NCBI GenBank assembly: GCA_028687425.1
Contig: JAQUAD010000005.1
Span: 1-64,000, forward strand
DNA length: 64,000 nucleotides
Direction of reading: 5' to 3'
Source of the DNA: Sideroxydans sp.
GTDB lineage: Bacteria; Pseudomonadota; Gammaproteobacteria; Burkholderiales; Gallionellaceae
Shown here: in pieces, positions 36,302 to 45,990 of the stretch
Position numbering within the stretch: the stretch's first letter is position 1
Layout of the letters: every line of letters starts with the position of its first letter
Notes under the pieces: model-generated
Told to the model about the DNA's origin: nothing
Seen by the model: only the letters and a program-made list of their open reading frames with translations
Database searches by the model: none
Translations under genes and position numbers: made by a program

Positions 36302-37648
36302 ATGCGCACTTCCGTAAAGTCTCCTTCATCCTCGCTGGATACCCTGCGCCAACTGGCCGCCGATATCGTTGCTTACGCCCGCAAGAAGGGGGCGTCGGAC
36401 TGTGTGGCCGAAGTGTCGGAGGGCGACGGGCACGCGGTCAGTGTGAGGCAGACCGAGATAGAGACCATCGAATACAACCGCGACAAGGGGTTGAGTGTGA
36501 CCGTCTACCTCGGTCAGCGGCGCGGCAATGCCAGCACGTCGGATTTCTCGAAACAGGCTGTGCACGACACGGTGGATGCCGCGCTCAACATCGCGCGCTT
36601 CACCGCCGAGGATGATTGCGCGGGGCTGCCCGATGTCGATCAACTGGCTTTCGAATATCAAGACCTCGATCTGTGCCATCCATGGGGGATAGACGTCGAT
36701 CAGGCGGTCGAGTTGGCGCGTGAGTGTGAAAGGGCGGCATTCGCTGCGGACAAACGCATCGTCAATTCCGAGGGCGCCAGCGTCAATGCCAACCAGGGCT
36801 GTTTTGTTCAGGCCAACAGCCGCGGCTTCAGCGGCGGCTATGCTTCTTCGCGCCACAGCGTGAGTTGTTCGGTGATCGCCGGCAAAGGCGACGGCATGCA
36901 GCGCGACTACTGGTACAGCGTGGCACGCAATGCGGAACAGATACTCAAGGTGGAAGAGATTGGACGCATCGCTGCAGAGCGCACCGTCCGTCGTCTGAAG
37001 GCGCGCAGGCTGGCTACCATGCAATGTCCGGTGCTGTTCGAAGCGCCGGTGGCGGCGAGCCTGTTCGGGCACTTCGTGCAGGCGGTCAGCGGCGGTGCGC
37101 TGTACCGCAAAGCCTCCTTCCTCGCCGGTTCGCTGGATCGGCAGGTGTTCTCCGATATCGTGCGGGTCGATGACGTGCCGGACATCAAGCGCGGCTTGGC
37201 CAGCAGCCCGTTCGACAACGAAGGCGTGCGCACGCGTCGCCGCACCATCGTCGATGAGGGTGTGTTGAAGGGCTATTTCCTCGGCAGCTACAGCGCGCGC
37301 AAGCTGGGTATGCAAACCACCGGCAATGCCGGCGGCACGCACAACCTGATCATCCGCCCCGGCGAGCATGATTTTGCCGGCCTGCTGCATACAATGCAGC
37401 GTGGTCTGATCGTGACCGAACTGCTCGGCCACGGTGTCAATCCGGTGACGGGCGATTATTCGCGCGGCGCAGCGGGCTTCTGGGTGGAGAACGGCGAGAT
37501 CCAGTATCCGGTGGAAGAGATCACCATCGCGGGCAATCTGAAAGATATGTATCGCGACATCGTCGCCATCGGCAATGACGTGCTGGTGCAGGGTTCGCGC
37601 CAGTGCGGCTCGGTGTTGATCGGCAGGATGTCGATCGCCGGACAATGA
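36302..37648 (+). CDS. pmbA: Metalloprotease PmbA/TldE
   Basis: PmbA (TldE) pairs with TldD in a heterodimeric protease that trims peptides such as microcin B17 and antitoxin CcdA. The 448-residue protein has the family segments GDGHAVSVRQTEIETIEYNR, GASVNANQGCF, GNAGGTHNLII and GHGVNPVTGDYSRGAAGFW. PmbA itself lacks the zinc motif found in TldD. The ATG at 36302 is used; a TTG seven codons upstream is less likely. tldD is not in the window. Confidence 0.95.
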   Translation: MRTSVKSPSSSLDTLRQLAADIVAYARKKGASDCVAEVSEGDGHAVSVRQTEIETIEYNRDKGLSVTVYLGQRRGNASTSDFSKQAVHDTVDAALNIARFTAEDDCAGLPDVDQLAFEYQDLDLCHPWGIDVDQAVELARECERAAFAADKRIVNSEGASVNANQGCFVQANSRGFSGGYASSRHSVSCSVIAGKGDGMQRDYWYSVARNAEQILKVEEIGRIAAERTVRRLKARRLATMQCPVLFEAPVAASLFGHFVQAVSGGALYRKASFLAGSLDRQVFSDIVRVDDVPDIKRGLASSPFDNEGVRTRRRTIVDEGVLKGYFLGSYSARKLGMQTTGNAGGTHNLIIRPGEHDFAGLLHTMQRGLIVTELLGHGVNPVTGDYSRGAAGFWVENGEIQYPVEEITIAGNLKDMYRDIVAIGNDVLVQGSRQCGSVLIGRMSIAGQ

Positions 37649-37668
37649 ACATCGAAGGGAAGAAAACA

Positions 37669-38946
37669 ATGAAGAAGGTTTTGCTTGGCGCGGCTATCTG
37701 TTTCGGTATGCAGTTTGCGTGGGCGGAAGCCCTGTTGCCGGGGCCGGACGATGTGATCATCGAAGTGCGTGCCGGAGACACGCTGGGCGATCTGGCACGC
37801 ACGCGGATGGATGAGCCCACGCGCTGGCGCGATGTGGCCAACTACAACCTGTTGCCCGATCCGAACCTGATCGAACCCGGTCAGCAACTGCGCATCAAGC
37901 GCATCTGGCTGAAAGCAACGGCAGGTGCACTCAAGGTCGAGGCGGTGACAGGTGAGGCGACGGCGAACGGGAAATTATTGAAAGCAGGTGACACGATCCC
38001 GGCCGGCGCGCGCGTGCTTACTGCAGATGGCGCTGCACTGCGTCTGCGCATGCAGGACGCTTCGCTGGTGAATGTGATGGAACGCAGCGAACTGAAGGTG
38101 GAAAAGCTGGAGCAACGCGCCGACAACGTTTTTTCATCACTGCTGCGACTGGTCGTCGGCCAGATCGATGCATTCAAGACCAAACATGCAGCCGGCAAGG
38201 CCGACCTTGCTGTCGCCGGACGCAATGCAACGGTCGGGATACGCGGTACCCACTTCCGCGTGCGCCAGGATGGGGTAGTCACTTTCACCGAAGTTGAAGA
38301 AGGTACGGTCTCTTTCGATGCGACCCAGACGCCGCTCGTGCTGGCGCTGAATGCGCGCGAAGGATCGGTGGCCAACGGGCGAGATGCAGCGCAGGTGGTC
38401 CCTTTGCTGTCCGAGCCGGTCTATCCGGAATTGTCTGCCAGCTTCAATACGCCCTATATTGAATGGACGATGGGCGAACTGGCAGGCGCACAGCGCTACG
38501 TCGGCGAACTGGCGCAGGACGAAGCCTTTTCCGACAAGCTGGTCTCGATACGCAGCGACGGCCGGACGATTCGCCTGAACGAGCTGCCGAACGGTCGTTA
38601 CTGGCTGAAACTGCGTGCGGTGGACGAGCATGGCCTGCAGGGCATGGAAGGCCGGATCGGTTTCGAGGTCAATGTGCCGCCGCGCAGGTTCGCCATGACC
38701 AAGGTCTACGTCAGCGGCAAGCAGTTGCAACTGCGCTGGGTGGGGCGCAAGCAGAGCGTGAGCTATCAGGTGCAGGTTGCCACCCGGCAGGATTTCCAGC
38801 GACCGCTGCTGGATGTCGGGACAGCGGACAACTGGGTGGATATGGCGCGCCCGCAGTCGGGGCGCTATTTCATGCGCGTGCGCCAGATATTCGCCGGCGG
38901 GAGAGCGGGCGAATGGGATGTGCCGATGATGTTCGATGCGCCCTGA
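37669..38946 (+). CDS. Secreted protein with LysM and FecR domains
   Basis: The 425-residue protein has a signal peptide (KKVLLGAAICFGMQFAWA), a LysM domain (about 28-75: VIIEVRAGDTLGDLARTR, ending PGQQLRIKRIW) and a FecR domain (about 85-220: VNVMERSELKVEKLEQ, VAGRNATVGIRGTHFRVR, EEGTVSF). The rest looks like one or two fibronectin-type domains. This layout is common in betaproteobacterial periplasmic proteins that bind peptidoglycan. FecR here is the periplasmic domain only, not an anti-sigma factor with a membrane helix. ATG 37669 has AAGGGA at good spacing. Confidence 0.85.
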   Translation: MKKVLLGAAICFGMQFAWAEALLPGPDDVIIEVRAGDTLGDLARTRMDEPTRWRDVANYNLLPDPNLIEPGQQLRIKRIWLKATAGALKVEAVTGEATANGKLLKAGDTIPAGARVLTADGAALRLRMQDASLVNVMERSELKVEKLEQRADNVFSSLLRLVVGQIDAFKTKHAAGKADLAVAGRNATVGIRGTHFRVRQDGVVTFTEVEEGTVSFDATQTPLVLALNAREGSVANGRDAAQVVPLLSEPVYPELSASFNTPYIEWTMGELAGAQRYVGELAQDEAFSDKLVSIRSDGRTIRLNELPNGRYWLKLRAVDEHGLQGMEGRIGFEVNVPPRRFAMTKVYVSGKQLQLRWVGRKQSVSYQVQVATRQDFQRPLLDVGTADNWVDMARPQSGRYFMRVRQIFAGGRAGEWDVPMMFDAP

Positions 38947-38967
38947 ACCAGCGTGCCCCTGTTAAAG

Positions 38968-38991
38968 ACGCCGCCCTGATGGGCGGCGTTT
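38968..38991 (+). terminator. Terminator after the LysM/FecR gene
   Basis: ACGCCGCCC and GGCGGCGT(T) pair in a 9-bp GC-rich stem with a TGAT loop, followed by TTTTAG. It isolates the upstream genes from glyA. The sequence just after it (GATAAAATG at 39006-39014) could hold a -10 box for glyA. Confidence 0.85.
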
Positions 38992-39054
38992 TAGCTTCCG
39001 GGCGTGATAAAATGCGCGCCTTTCTTTTTCCCCTTTAACTTTGGAAGGCTATCC

Positions 39055-40302
39055 ATGTTCTCGCGCAAAAACACCCTCGCCGTCGTCGATCCCGATCTGT
39101 GGGATGCGATCCAGAAAGAAACCGCCCGTCAGGAAGATCACATCGAGCTGATCGCCTCGGAAAACTACACCAGCCCGGCGGTGATGGAAGCGCAAGGCAG
39201 CCAGCTCACCAACAAGTACGCCGAAGGCTATCCGGCCAAGCGTTACTACGGCGGTTGCGAGTACGTGGACATCGCCGAACAGCTGGCGATCGACCGCGCC
39301 AAGGCGCTGTTCGGTGCCGAATACGCCAACGTGCAGCCGCACTCCGGTTCGCAGGCCAATCAGGGCGTGTATGTTTCTGTGCTGAAGCCGGGCGACACCA
39401 TCCTCGGCATGAGCCTGGCCCACGGCGGCCACCTGACCCACGGCGCAACCGTGAACATCAGCGGCAAGCTGTACAACGCCGTGCAGTACGGTCTGAACGA
39501 GAACGAAGAGATTGACTACGACGAAGTGCAGCGTCTGGCGAACGAGCACAAGCCCAAGATGATCGTGGCGGGTGCATCCGCCTACGCGCTGGTGATCGAC
39601 TGGAAGCGTTTCCGCGAGATCGCCGACAGCGTCGGTGCCTACCTGTTCGTGGACATGGCGCACTATGCCGGTCTGATCGCCGCCGGTTGCTACCCCAGCC
39701 CGGTCGGTATCGCCGACTTCGTGACCACCACCACCCACAAGACCCTGCGCGGCCCGCGCGGCGGCCTGATCCTGGCCAAGGCCGAGCACGAGAAAGCATT
39801 GAACTCTGCCATCTTCCCGCAGCTGCAAGGCGGCCCGCTGATGCACGTGATCGCCGCCAAGGCGGTGGCGTTCAAGGAAGCAGCCAGCAAGGAGTTCAAG
39901 GAATACCAGAAGCAGGTGATCGACAACGCGCGCGTGATGGCCAAAGTGCTGGTCGAGCGCGGCGTGCGCATCGTCTCCGGTCGTACCGACAGCCATGTGT
40001 TCCTGGTCGACCTGCGTGCCAAGAAGCTGACCGGCAAGGATGCCGAAGCGGCATTGGGCAAGGCACACATCACTGTCAACAAGAACGCTATCCCGAACGA
40101 TCCGGAGAAACCGTTCGTCACTTCCGGCATCCGCATCGGTTCTCCGGCCATGACTACACGTGGCTTCAAGGAACTGGAAGCCGAGAAGCTGGCGCACCTG
40201 ATCGCCGACGTGCTGGATGCACCGAACGACGAAGCGGTGATCGCACGCGTGGTGGGCGAGGTGAAGAAGCTGACCGCCGCCTTCCCTGTATACGGTAACT
40301 AA
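39055..40302 (+). CDS. glyA: Serine hydroxymethyltransferase
   Basis: GlyA interconverts serine and glycine with tetrahydrofolate and supplies one-carbon units. The 415-residue PLP enzyme has the signature [14 protein letters not shown] with Schiff-base Lys229, the [15 protein letters not shown] opening and [16 protein letters not shown] ribosome site lies six bases before ATG 39055. The in-frame residues upstream are not family-like. nrdR follows 71 bp later, a common order. Confidence 0.97.
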   Translation: MFSRKNTLAVVDPDLWDAIQKETARQEDHIELIASENYTSPAVMEAQGSQLTNKYAEGYPAKRYYGGCEYVDIAEQLAIDRAKALFGAEYANVQPHSGSQANQGVYVSVLKPGDTILGMSLAHGGHLTHGATVNISGKLYNAVQYGLNENEEIDYDEVQRLANEHKPKMIVAGASAYALVIDWKRFREIADSVGAYLFVDMAHYAGLIAAGCYPSPVGIADFVTTTTHKTLRGPRGGLILAKAEHEKALNSAIFPQLQGGPLMHVIAAKAVAFKEAASKEFKEYQKQVIDNARVMAKVLVERGVRIVSGRTDSHVFLVDLRAKKLTGKDAEAALGKAHITVNKNAIPNDPEKPFVTSGIRIGSPAMTTRGFKELEAEKLAHLIADVLDAPNDEAVIARVVGEVKKLTAAFPVYGN

Positions 40303-40310
40303 ATCGTTTT

Positions 40311-40346
40311 GAGCGCCGGCATGGAACAATCCATAAGCCGGCGCTT
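40311..40346 (+). terminator. Hairpin between glyA and nrdR
   Basis: GCGCCGGC (40313-40320) and GCCGGCGC (40337-40344) pair perfectly; inside, ATGGA and TCCAT add another five pairs. No T tract follows, so it may only weaken read-through into nrdR or protect the glyA message. Confidence 0.5.
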
Positions 40347-40373
40347 GAAACCTATCATCCGGTACTTGCAGCG

Positions 40374-40847
40374 ATGAAATGTCCGTTCTGTAAGCACGAA
40401 GACACCCAGGTGGTGGATACGCGCTTGAGCGATGAGGGCGACAGCATCCGTCGTCGTCGTCGCTGTCTGGCGTGCGACAAGCGCTTCACCACGCATGAGG
40501 TCGTGGAGTTGCGCATGCCGCAGGTGGTGAAGCACAACGGTACGCGCAGCGAATTCGACGACGAGCGTCTGCGTAACAGCTTCACGCGTGCGCTGCACAA
40601 GCGGCCGGTACCGACGGAGTTGGTGGATGCAGCGATCGGGCATGTCACGCAAACGATATTCGCGTTCGGCGAGCGCGAGATCGCCTCGCGCCAGATCGGC
40701 GAGTTGGTGATGAAAGAACTGCTCAAACTGGACAAGGTGGCCTACATCCGCTTTGCGTCGGTGTACAAAAGCTTCCAGGATGTGGATGACTTCACCGACG
40801 AGGTGGATGCCATGCGCAAACCCGTGCGACGGCGCAAGACGGACTGA
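40374..40847 (+). CDS. nrdR: Transcriptional repressor NrdR
   Basis: NrdR senses ATP/dATP and represses ribonucleotide reductase genes. The 157-residue protein has the zinc ribbon CPFC (residues 3-6) and CLAC, with RRRRRC between, and an ATP-cone domain from about 49 ([20 protein letters not shown]). No NrdR box or nrd gene was found in the window. ribD begins three bases after its stop. Confidence 0.96.
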   Translation: MKCPFCKHEDTQVVDTRLSDEGDSIRRRRRCLACDKRFTTHEVVELRMPQVVKHNGTRSEFDDERLRNSFTRALHKRPVPTELVDAAIGHVTQTIFAFGEREIASRQIGELVMKELLKLDKVAYIRFASVYKSFQDVDDFTDEVDAMRKPVRRRKTD

Positions 40848-40849
40848 AC

Positions 40850-41935
40850 ATGCACGCGGCCGATAGTCAGTGGATGGCGCAGGCGCTGCAACTGGCGGCG
40901 CAAGGGCTGAACACGACCACGCCCAACCCGCGCGTCGGCTGTGTACTGGTCAAGGATGGCAAGATCATCGGCGAAGGTTGGCACAGACGCGCCGGAGAGC
41001 CGCATGCCGAAGTGCATGCTTTGCGCGCAGCAGGAAAACAATCGCGTGGTGCGACGGCTTATGTGACGCTGGAGCCGTGCAGTCATCACGGGCGTACCCC
41101 GCCTTGTGCGGATGCACTGATCGAAGAAGGCGTGGTGCGCGTGGTGTGCGCCATGCAGGATCCCAATCCGCAGGTGGCCGGGCGAGGTATCGCCCGCTTG
41201 CGTGCGGCAGGTATCGCAGTCGAAAGCGGACTGATGGAAGCGGCAGCGCGGGAGCTGAATGTCGGTTTCGTCTCGCGCATGACGCGTGGGTTGCCCTGGA
41301 TGCGCAGCAAGATCGCCGCCAGCCTAGATGGCCGCACTGCGCTGGCGAACGGCGCCAGCCAGTGGATCTCCGGCGCCGATGCCAGGCAGGATGTGCAGCA
41401 TTGGCGTGCGCGTTCCTGTGCCGTGCTGACCGGTATCGGCACGGTGCTGGCGGACGATCCGCAATTGAACGTGCGCATAGCAACCGAACGCCAACCTTTG
41501 CGCGTGGTGCTGGACAGCGCGCTACGCATGTCGCCGGCGGCGCGCATGTTGCAGGATGGCAAGGTGCTGGTCTGCACCGCGTCGCAGGATGCAGAAAAGC
41601 GTGCCGCATTGGAACAGCGAGGCGCAGAAGTGTTGCTGTTGGCAAATGCGGCGGGACAGGTCGATCTGCATGCCGTGCTGCGCGAACTGGCGCGACGCGG
41701 CATCAACGAAGTAATGGTCGAAGCCGGTCGCAATTTGAACGGTGCTTTGCTGCAGGCCGGACTGGTGGATGAACTGGTGTTGTATCTGGCGCCGCAGTTA
41801 CTAGGCGATGCCGCGCGCGGCATGGCAGACTTGGGCGAGTTGTTGCGACTGGAGCAGCGCGTGGAACTGGCCTGGCGCGATGTGCGCCGGGTGGGTACGG
41901 ATCTGAGAATCACAGCGGAGGTGAAACATGTTTAG
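40850..41935 (+). CDS. ribD: Bifunctional pyrimidine deaminase/reductase RibD
   Basis: RibD carries out the second and third steps of riboflavin synthesis. The 361-residue protein has a zinc deaminase domain (HAEVHAL, then PCSHHGRTPPCADAL, residues about 50-90) and an NADPH reductase domain from about 145 (ASLDGRTALANGASQWI, GINEVMVEAG). It heads the rib run and overlaps ribE by eight bases. No FMN riboswitch was recognised upstream, where nrdR ends. Confidence 0.96.
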   Translation: MHAADSQWMAQALQLAAQGLNTTTPNPRVGCVLVKDGKIIGEGWHRRAGEPHAEVHALRAAGKQSRGATAYVTLEPCSHHGRTPPCADALIEEGVVRVVCAMQDPNPQVAGRGIARLRAAGIAVESGLMEAAARELNVGFVSRMTRGLPWMRSKIAASLDGRTALANGASQWISGADARQDVQHWRARSCAVLTGIGTVLADDPQLNVRIATERQPLRVVLDSALRMSPAARMLQDGKVLVCTASQDAEKRAALEQRGAEVLLLANAAGQVDLHAVLRELARRGINEVMVEAGRNLNGALLQAGLVDELVLYLAPQLLGDAARGMADLGELLRLEQRVELAWRDVRRVGTDLRITAEVKHV

Positions 41936-42533
41936 TGGAATCATTGCAGACGCCGGCATGATCAAAAAAGTCGATGATCGCGAAGGCGGCTTGCGTCTGA
42001 CCGTGGCGACCGAAGTGTTGGGTATGGACGATGTCGCACTGGGTGACAGCATCGCGGTGAATGGCGTTTGTCTCACGGTGATCGCAGTCGACGGCAACGA
42101 CTTCACGGTCGATGTCTCGCGCGAGACGCTGGATTGCACGACCGGTCTGGAACAACAGGGCGCGCACGTCAATCTGGAAAAGGCGATGCGCCTGTCTGAT
42201 CGGATCGGCGGTCACCTGGTGAGTGGTCATGTGGATGGTGTGGGCGAGGTGGTGGCCTTCAACGACATCGGCGAAAGCTGGCGTCTGGTGGTGCGTGCAC
42301 CGCAGGCACTGGCCAAGTACATCGCGGTGAAAGGTTCCATCACTATCAACGGTGTGAGCCTGACCGTGAACCATGTGTCGGGCAACGAGTTCGAGGTGAA
42401 CCTGATCCCGCACACGCTGGAAGTGACGACACTGAACGAACTGGAAAAAGGTAAGCGCGTGAATCTGGAGATCGACCTGATCGCGCGCTATGTGGAACGC
42501 ATGCTGCAGGCAGAGAAAGAACAGAACACATGA
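41928..42533 (+). CDS. ribE: Riboflavin synthase, alpha chain
   Basis: The enzyme dismutates two lumazines to riboflavin. The 201-residue protein has the two tandem lumazine-binding barrels, the first starting MFSGIIADAG and the second near residue 95 with SGHVDGVGEVVAF. The ESWRLVV and GSITINGVSLTV segments are typical. It overlaps ribD at its start and ribBX at its stop, so supply of all rib enzymes is coupled. Some naming schemes call it ribC. Confidence 0.95.
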   Translation: MFSGIIADAGMIKKVDDREGGLRLTVATEVLGMDDVALGDSIAVNGVCLTVIAVDGNDFTVDVSRETLDCTTGLEQQGAHVNLEKAMRLSDRIGGHLVSGHVDGVGEVVAFNDIGESWRLVVRAPQALAKYIAVKGSITINGVSLTVNHVSGNEFEVNLIPHTLEVTTLNELEKGKRVNLEIDLIARYVERMLQAEKEQNT

Positions 42534-43633
42534 CAGACGTAGCACCGATCCACGAGATCATCGAAGAGATCCGCGCCGGCCGCATGGTCGTGCTGGTGGA
42601 CGAGGAAGACCGCGAGAACGAGGGCGACCTGGTGTTCGCTGCCGAGTTCGCCACGCCGGAGATGGTCAATTTCATGGCCAAATACGGCCGCGGCCTGATC
42701 TGCCTGACCCTGACGCAGCAGCATTGCAAGCAGCTCGACCTGCCGCTGATGGTGCGCGAGAACGGCCTGCCGCTGGCGACCAACTTCACGCTCAGCATCG
42801 AAGCGGCGACCGGTGTCACCACCGGCATCTCCGCCGCAGACCGCGCACGCACCATCCTCGCCGCGGCGAACAAGGATGCCAAGCCGGCAGACATCGTGCA
42901 GCCCGGACACATCTTCCCGCTGATGGCGCGCGACGGCGGCGTGCTGGTGCGTCCCGGCCATACCGAAGCGGGCTGCGACCTGGCGCAACTGGCCGGGCTG
43001 ACCCCGGCATCGGTGATCTGCGAGATCCTCAAGGAAGACGGCGAAATGGCGCGTCTGCCCGACCTGATCCCGTTCGCCCAGCAACACGGCCTGAAGATCG
43101 GCACCATCGCCGACCTGATCGAATACCGCGCGCACAACGAGACGCTGATCGAGCGCGTGGGACAACGCGCGATCCAGACCGCCTATGGCGAATTCATGCT
43201 CAACGCCTATGTGGACAGGAGCACGCAGCGCACCCATCTGGCGCTGGTGAAAGGCGATGTCCAGCCGGATGAAGTGACCGTGGTGCGCGTGCATGAGCCG
43301 CTGTCGGTGATGGACTTCATGGAGCAGACCAGCTACGAGAAGAGCACCAGCGTGCACGAGGCGCTGAGCAAGATCGCCAGTGCGGATTGCGGCGTGCTGG
43401 TGCTGATGCACCAGGAAGAAAGTTCGCAGACGCTGCTGAGTCGTGCGCTGGAGGATCATGCCGAACATCCGGCTAGTAAATGGGACCCCAAGAGCTACGG
43501 TATCGGCGCGCAGATATTGCGCGACGTCGGTGTGGGCAAGATGTGTTTGATCGGCACGGCACGCAAGATGCCGAGCATGGCGGGCTTCGGCCTTGAGATC
43601 GTGGGTTACTGTTCTTCCAAGGATACAAAATGA
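42530..43633 (+). CDS. ribB: 3,4-dihydroxy-2-butanone-4-phosphate synthase with degenerate GTP-cyclohydrolase-II-like domain (RibBX type)
   Basis: Residues 1-205 are a full Rib[17 protein letters not shown] holds the acidic active-site loop, and [14 protein letters not shown] follows. It makes the four-carbon unit of riboflavin from ribulose-5-phosphate. Residues about 210-367 resemble GTP cyclohydrolase II, but the zinc and catalytic cysteine cluster of RibA (in the H-S-E-C...C-D-C-G pattern) is absent. [16 protein letters not shown] stands in its place. Such fusions (RibBX) are known to lack cyclohydrolase activity. A true ribA must lie elsewhere. ATGA overlap links it to ribE and ribH. Confidence 0.9.
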   Translation: MTDVAPIHEIIEEIRAGRMVVLVDEEDRENEGDLVFAAEFATPEMVNFMAKYGRGLICLTLTQQHCKQLDLPLMVRENGLPLATNFTLSIEAATGVTTGISAADRARTILAAANKDAKPADIVQPGHIFPLMARDGGVLVRPGHTEAGCDLAQLAGLTPASVICEILKEDGEMARLPDLIPFAQQHGLKIGTIADLIEYRAHNETLIERVGQRAIQTAYGEFMLNAYVDRSTQRTHLALVKGDVQPDEVTVVRVHEPLSVMDFMEQTSYEKSTSVHEALSKIASADCGVLVLMHQEESSQTLLSRALEDHAEHPASKWDPKSYGIGAQILRDVGVGKMCLIGTARKMPSMAGFGLEIVGYCSSKDTK

Positions 43634-44082
43634 GAGAGATCAAAAAAAACCTGGATGGCAGCGGGATGCGTATCGGCATCGTGCAGAGCCGTTTCAATGA
43701 TGTCGTGTGCGACGGCTTGCTGGCGGCCTGTCATGCGCAGCTGCTGAAGAGCGGCGTGGCGGACGACGACATCGTGCTGGCCACCGTGCCCGGCGCGCTG
43801 GAGATACCGCTGGTGCTGTGGCAGATGGCAGAGAGTCACGACTACGACGCGCTGATCGCGCTGGGGGCGGTGATCCGCGGCGACACCTATCACTTCGAGA
43901 TCGTGTCCAACGAATCCGCACGCGGCGTGGGCGAGGTGCAACTGGCGACCGGCATGCCCATCGCCAATGCAATTCTGACTACCGATACCGACGAGCAAGC
44001 CGAAGTGCGCATGAGCGTCAAAGGCGCGGAAGCGGCACTGGTCGCCATCGAGATGGTCAATCTTGCACGGGAACTGGCATGA
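43630..44082 (+). CDS. ribH: 6,7-dimethyl-8-ribityllumazine synthase
   Basis: RibH condenses the RibB product with the pyrimidine from RibD. The 150-residue protein has [28 protein letters not shown] and [19 protein letters not shown], with the catalytic His. It usually forms a hollow capsid or pentamer. It overlaps ribBX and nusB by four bases each; rib-nusB-thiL order is common in proteobacteria. Confidence 0.97.
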   Translation: MREIKKNLDGSGMRIGIVQSRFNDVVCDGLLAACHAQLLKSGVADDDIVLATVPGALEIPLVLWQMAESHDYDALIALGAVIRGDTYHFEIVSNESARGVGEVQLATGMPIANAILTTDTDEQAEVRMSVKGAEAALVAIEMVNLARELA

Positions 44083-44525
44083 CCGACACCAAGAAAGCCC
44101 CCGTCAGTCCGCGCCACCGCGCGCGCGAACTGGCTTTGCAGGGCATCTACGAATGGAAGATCTCCGGCAGCACTGCGACGCAGATCGGCCGAAGCACGGG
44201 CGACGACAAAAGCCTGGGACGTTACGACAGCGAGCTGTACCAGCAGTTGTTGCGCGGTGCCATCGCCCAGCACGAAGCGCTGGATGCGCAGATCGCGCCG
44301 CAGCTGGATCGCGCACTGGACGAGTTGAGCCCGGTCGAGTATTCGGTGCTGTTGCTCGGCGCATACGAGCTGTTCCATCAACCTGAAGTCCCCTACCGCG
44401 TGGTGATCAACGAAGCGGTCGAACTGGCCAAGACCTTCGGCGGCAGCGACGGCCACAAATTCGTCAACGGCGTGCTGGACAAGCTGGCAGCGCAAGCACG
44501 CGCGGTCGAAGTCGCGGCCAGGTAA
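44079..44525 (+). CDS. nusB: Transcription antitermination factor NusB
   Basis: NusB with NusE binds boxA and supports rRNA antitermination. The 148-residue helical protein has [31 protein letters not shown] and [18 protein letters not shown], with [11 protein letters not shown] at the C-terminus. ATG 44079 overlaps the ribH stop. The longer frame upstream mirrors ribH. Confidence 0.96.
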   Translation: MTDTKKAPVSPRHRARELALQGIYEWKISGSTATQIGRSTGDDKSLGRYDSELYQQLLRGAIAQHEALDAQIAPQLDRALDELSPVEYSVLLLGAYELFHQPEVPYRVVINEAVELAKTFGGSDGHKFVNGVLDKLAAQARAVEVAAR

Positions 44526-44540
44526 GGACACGGCGTCCTG

Positions 44541-45500
44541 ATGTCGGAATTCGATCTCATCAGGCGTTTTTTCACGCGCCCGACATCCAACACGATACTC
44601 GGCGTGGGGGATGACGCGGCGCTGATGCGCGTGAATCCCGGCATGGAACTGGCGGTGTCCACCGACATGCTGGTGGGCGGCACGCATTTCTATCTCGACA
44701 CCGATCCGCGTCAACTCGGGCACAAGACGCTGGCGGTGAATCTCTCCGACTTGGCCGCAATGGGCGCGCAACCGCGTTGGGCGACACTGTCCCTGTCGTT
44801 GCCGCAGGCGCACGACGACTGGCTGCAGGCGTTCAGCGAGGGCTTCTTTGCACTGGCCGAACAGCACAGTGTAGAACTGGTCGGCGGCGACACTACGCGC
44901 GGACCGCTCAACCTGAGTGTGACCATCATGGGCGAAGTGCCGCAGGGCAAAGCCTTGCGCCGCAGCGGGGCGCAGGTCGGCGACGACATCTGGGTGTCCG
45001 GCGTATTGGGCGAAGCGGCGTTGGGTTTGGCGCATCTGCAGGAACAGGTGATGCTGCCGGAGGGCGCGCGCCAAAGCAGTCTCGCCGCTTTGCAGCAGCC
45101 GCAACCGCGCGTGGCGCTGGGACTGGCGTTGCGTGACATCGCGCATAGCGCCATCGACGTATCGGACGGTCTGCTGGCCGATCTGAAACACATCCTGGAC
45201 AGCTCCGCCGTGGCGGCGGAGCTGCGCTATGACCGTCTGCCCAAGCCGGCCTACTTTGCCTCCAATAGCGACGAGACGGATGCGCTGGCGCAGGATTGCG
45301 TGCTCTCCGGTGGCGACGACTATGAACTGTGCTTCACTGCACCGCTCGCACGGCGTGAAGAGATCGCGGTGATCGCCGACCTGTTGCATGTGCCATTGAC
45401 ACGTATCGGCAGCATCGTCTCCGGGCAGGGCTGCAAGTTGCGTGCGGCGAACGGCAGCGTGATCAAGATCGCCAGGGAGGGCTATGACCACTTTGCATGA
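44541..45500 (+). CDS. thiL: Thiamine-monophosphate kinase
   Basis: ThiL phosphorylates thiamine monophosphate to the diphosphate cofactor. The 319-residue protein has GVGDDAALMR and DMLVGGTHFY at the N-terminus (Mg and ATP sites), LVGGDTTRG and SDGLLADLKH later. The frame runs 17 bp into pgpA, so the two are coupled. Confidence 0.95.
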   Translation: MSEFDLIRRFFTRPTSNTILGVGDDAALMRVNPGMELAVSTDMLVGGTHFYLDTDPRQLGHKTLAVNLSDLAAMGAQPRWATLSLSLPQAHDDWLQAFSEGFFALAEQHSVELVGGDTTRGPLNLSVTIMGEVPQGKALRRSGAQVGDDIWVSGVLGEAALGLAHLQEQVMLPEGARQSSLAALQQPQPRVALGLALRDIAHSAIDVSDGLLADLKHILDSSAVAAELRYDRLPKPAYFASNSDETDALAQDCVLSGGDDYELCFTAPLARREEIAVIADLLHVPLTRIGSIVSGQGCKLRAANGSVIKIAREGYDHFA

Positions 45501-45990
45501 CGATCTGAAAGTCAAACCGGACTGGCGTTTCCTGTTCAGCCATCCCGCGCACATGCTTTCCTTCGGGCTGGGGTTGGGATTGGTGCCGCGCTCGCCCGGC
45601 ACTGCAGGGACGCTGCTCGCTTTTCCGTTCTACTGGTACATGTCGGCGCATCTCAGCGACGCCATGTTCCTGTTCGTACTGATCTGGATGTTCGCCATCG
45701 GCGTGTGGGTGTGCGACATCACCGGCAAGGCGCTGGGCGAGGCCGACTACGGCGGCATCGTGTGGGACGAGGTGGTGGCCTTCCTGCTGGTGCTGTTCTT
45801 CACGCCGGACGGCCTGATCTGGCAGCTGCTGGCGTTCTCGCTGTTCCGCTTCTTCGACATCGTTAAACCGCAACCGATACGCTATTACGACAGCCACTGG
45901 CATGGCGGCCTCGGCGTCATGTTCGACGACCTGCTGGCGGCAGGCTACGCGCTGTTCTGCATGGCGCTCATCAAAAGCATCCTGATATGA
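45484..45990 (+). CDS. pgpA: Phosphatidylglycerophosphatase A
   Basis: PgpA removes the phosphate from phosphatidylglycerophosphate. The 168-residue membrane protein has GLGLVPRSPGTAGTL near the start and IVWDEVVAF and RFFDIVKPQPI with the acidic metal-binding residues. Four hydrophobic segments are seen. It overlaps thiL upstream and the nuclease gene downstream by four bases. Confidence 0.95.
   Translation: MTTLHDDLKVKPDWRFLFSHPAHMLSFGLGLGLVPRSPGTAGTLLAFPFYWYMSAHLSDAMFLFVLIWMFAIGVWVCDITGKALGEADYGGIVWDEVVAFLLVLFFTPDGLIWQLLAFSLFRFFDIVKPQPIRYYDSHWHGGLGVMFDDLLAAGYALFCMALIKSILI

Noticed and set aside
39049..40329. 426-codon frame opposite glyA
   Set aside because: It is the shadow of a highly conserved enzyme and has no start signal or domain.
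40302..40850. FMN riboswitch for the rib genes
   Set aside because: The space before ribD is occupied by nrdR, and the conserved RFN blocks were not seen.
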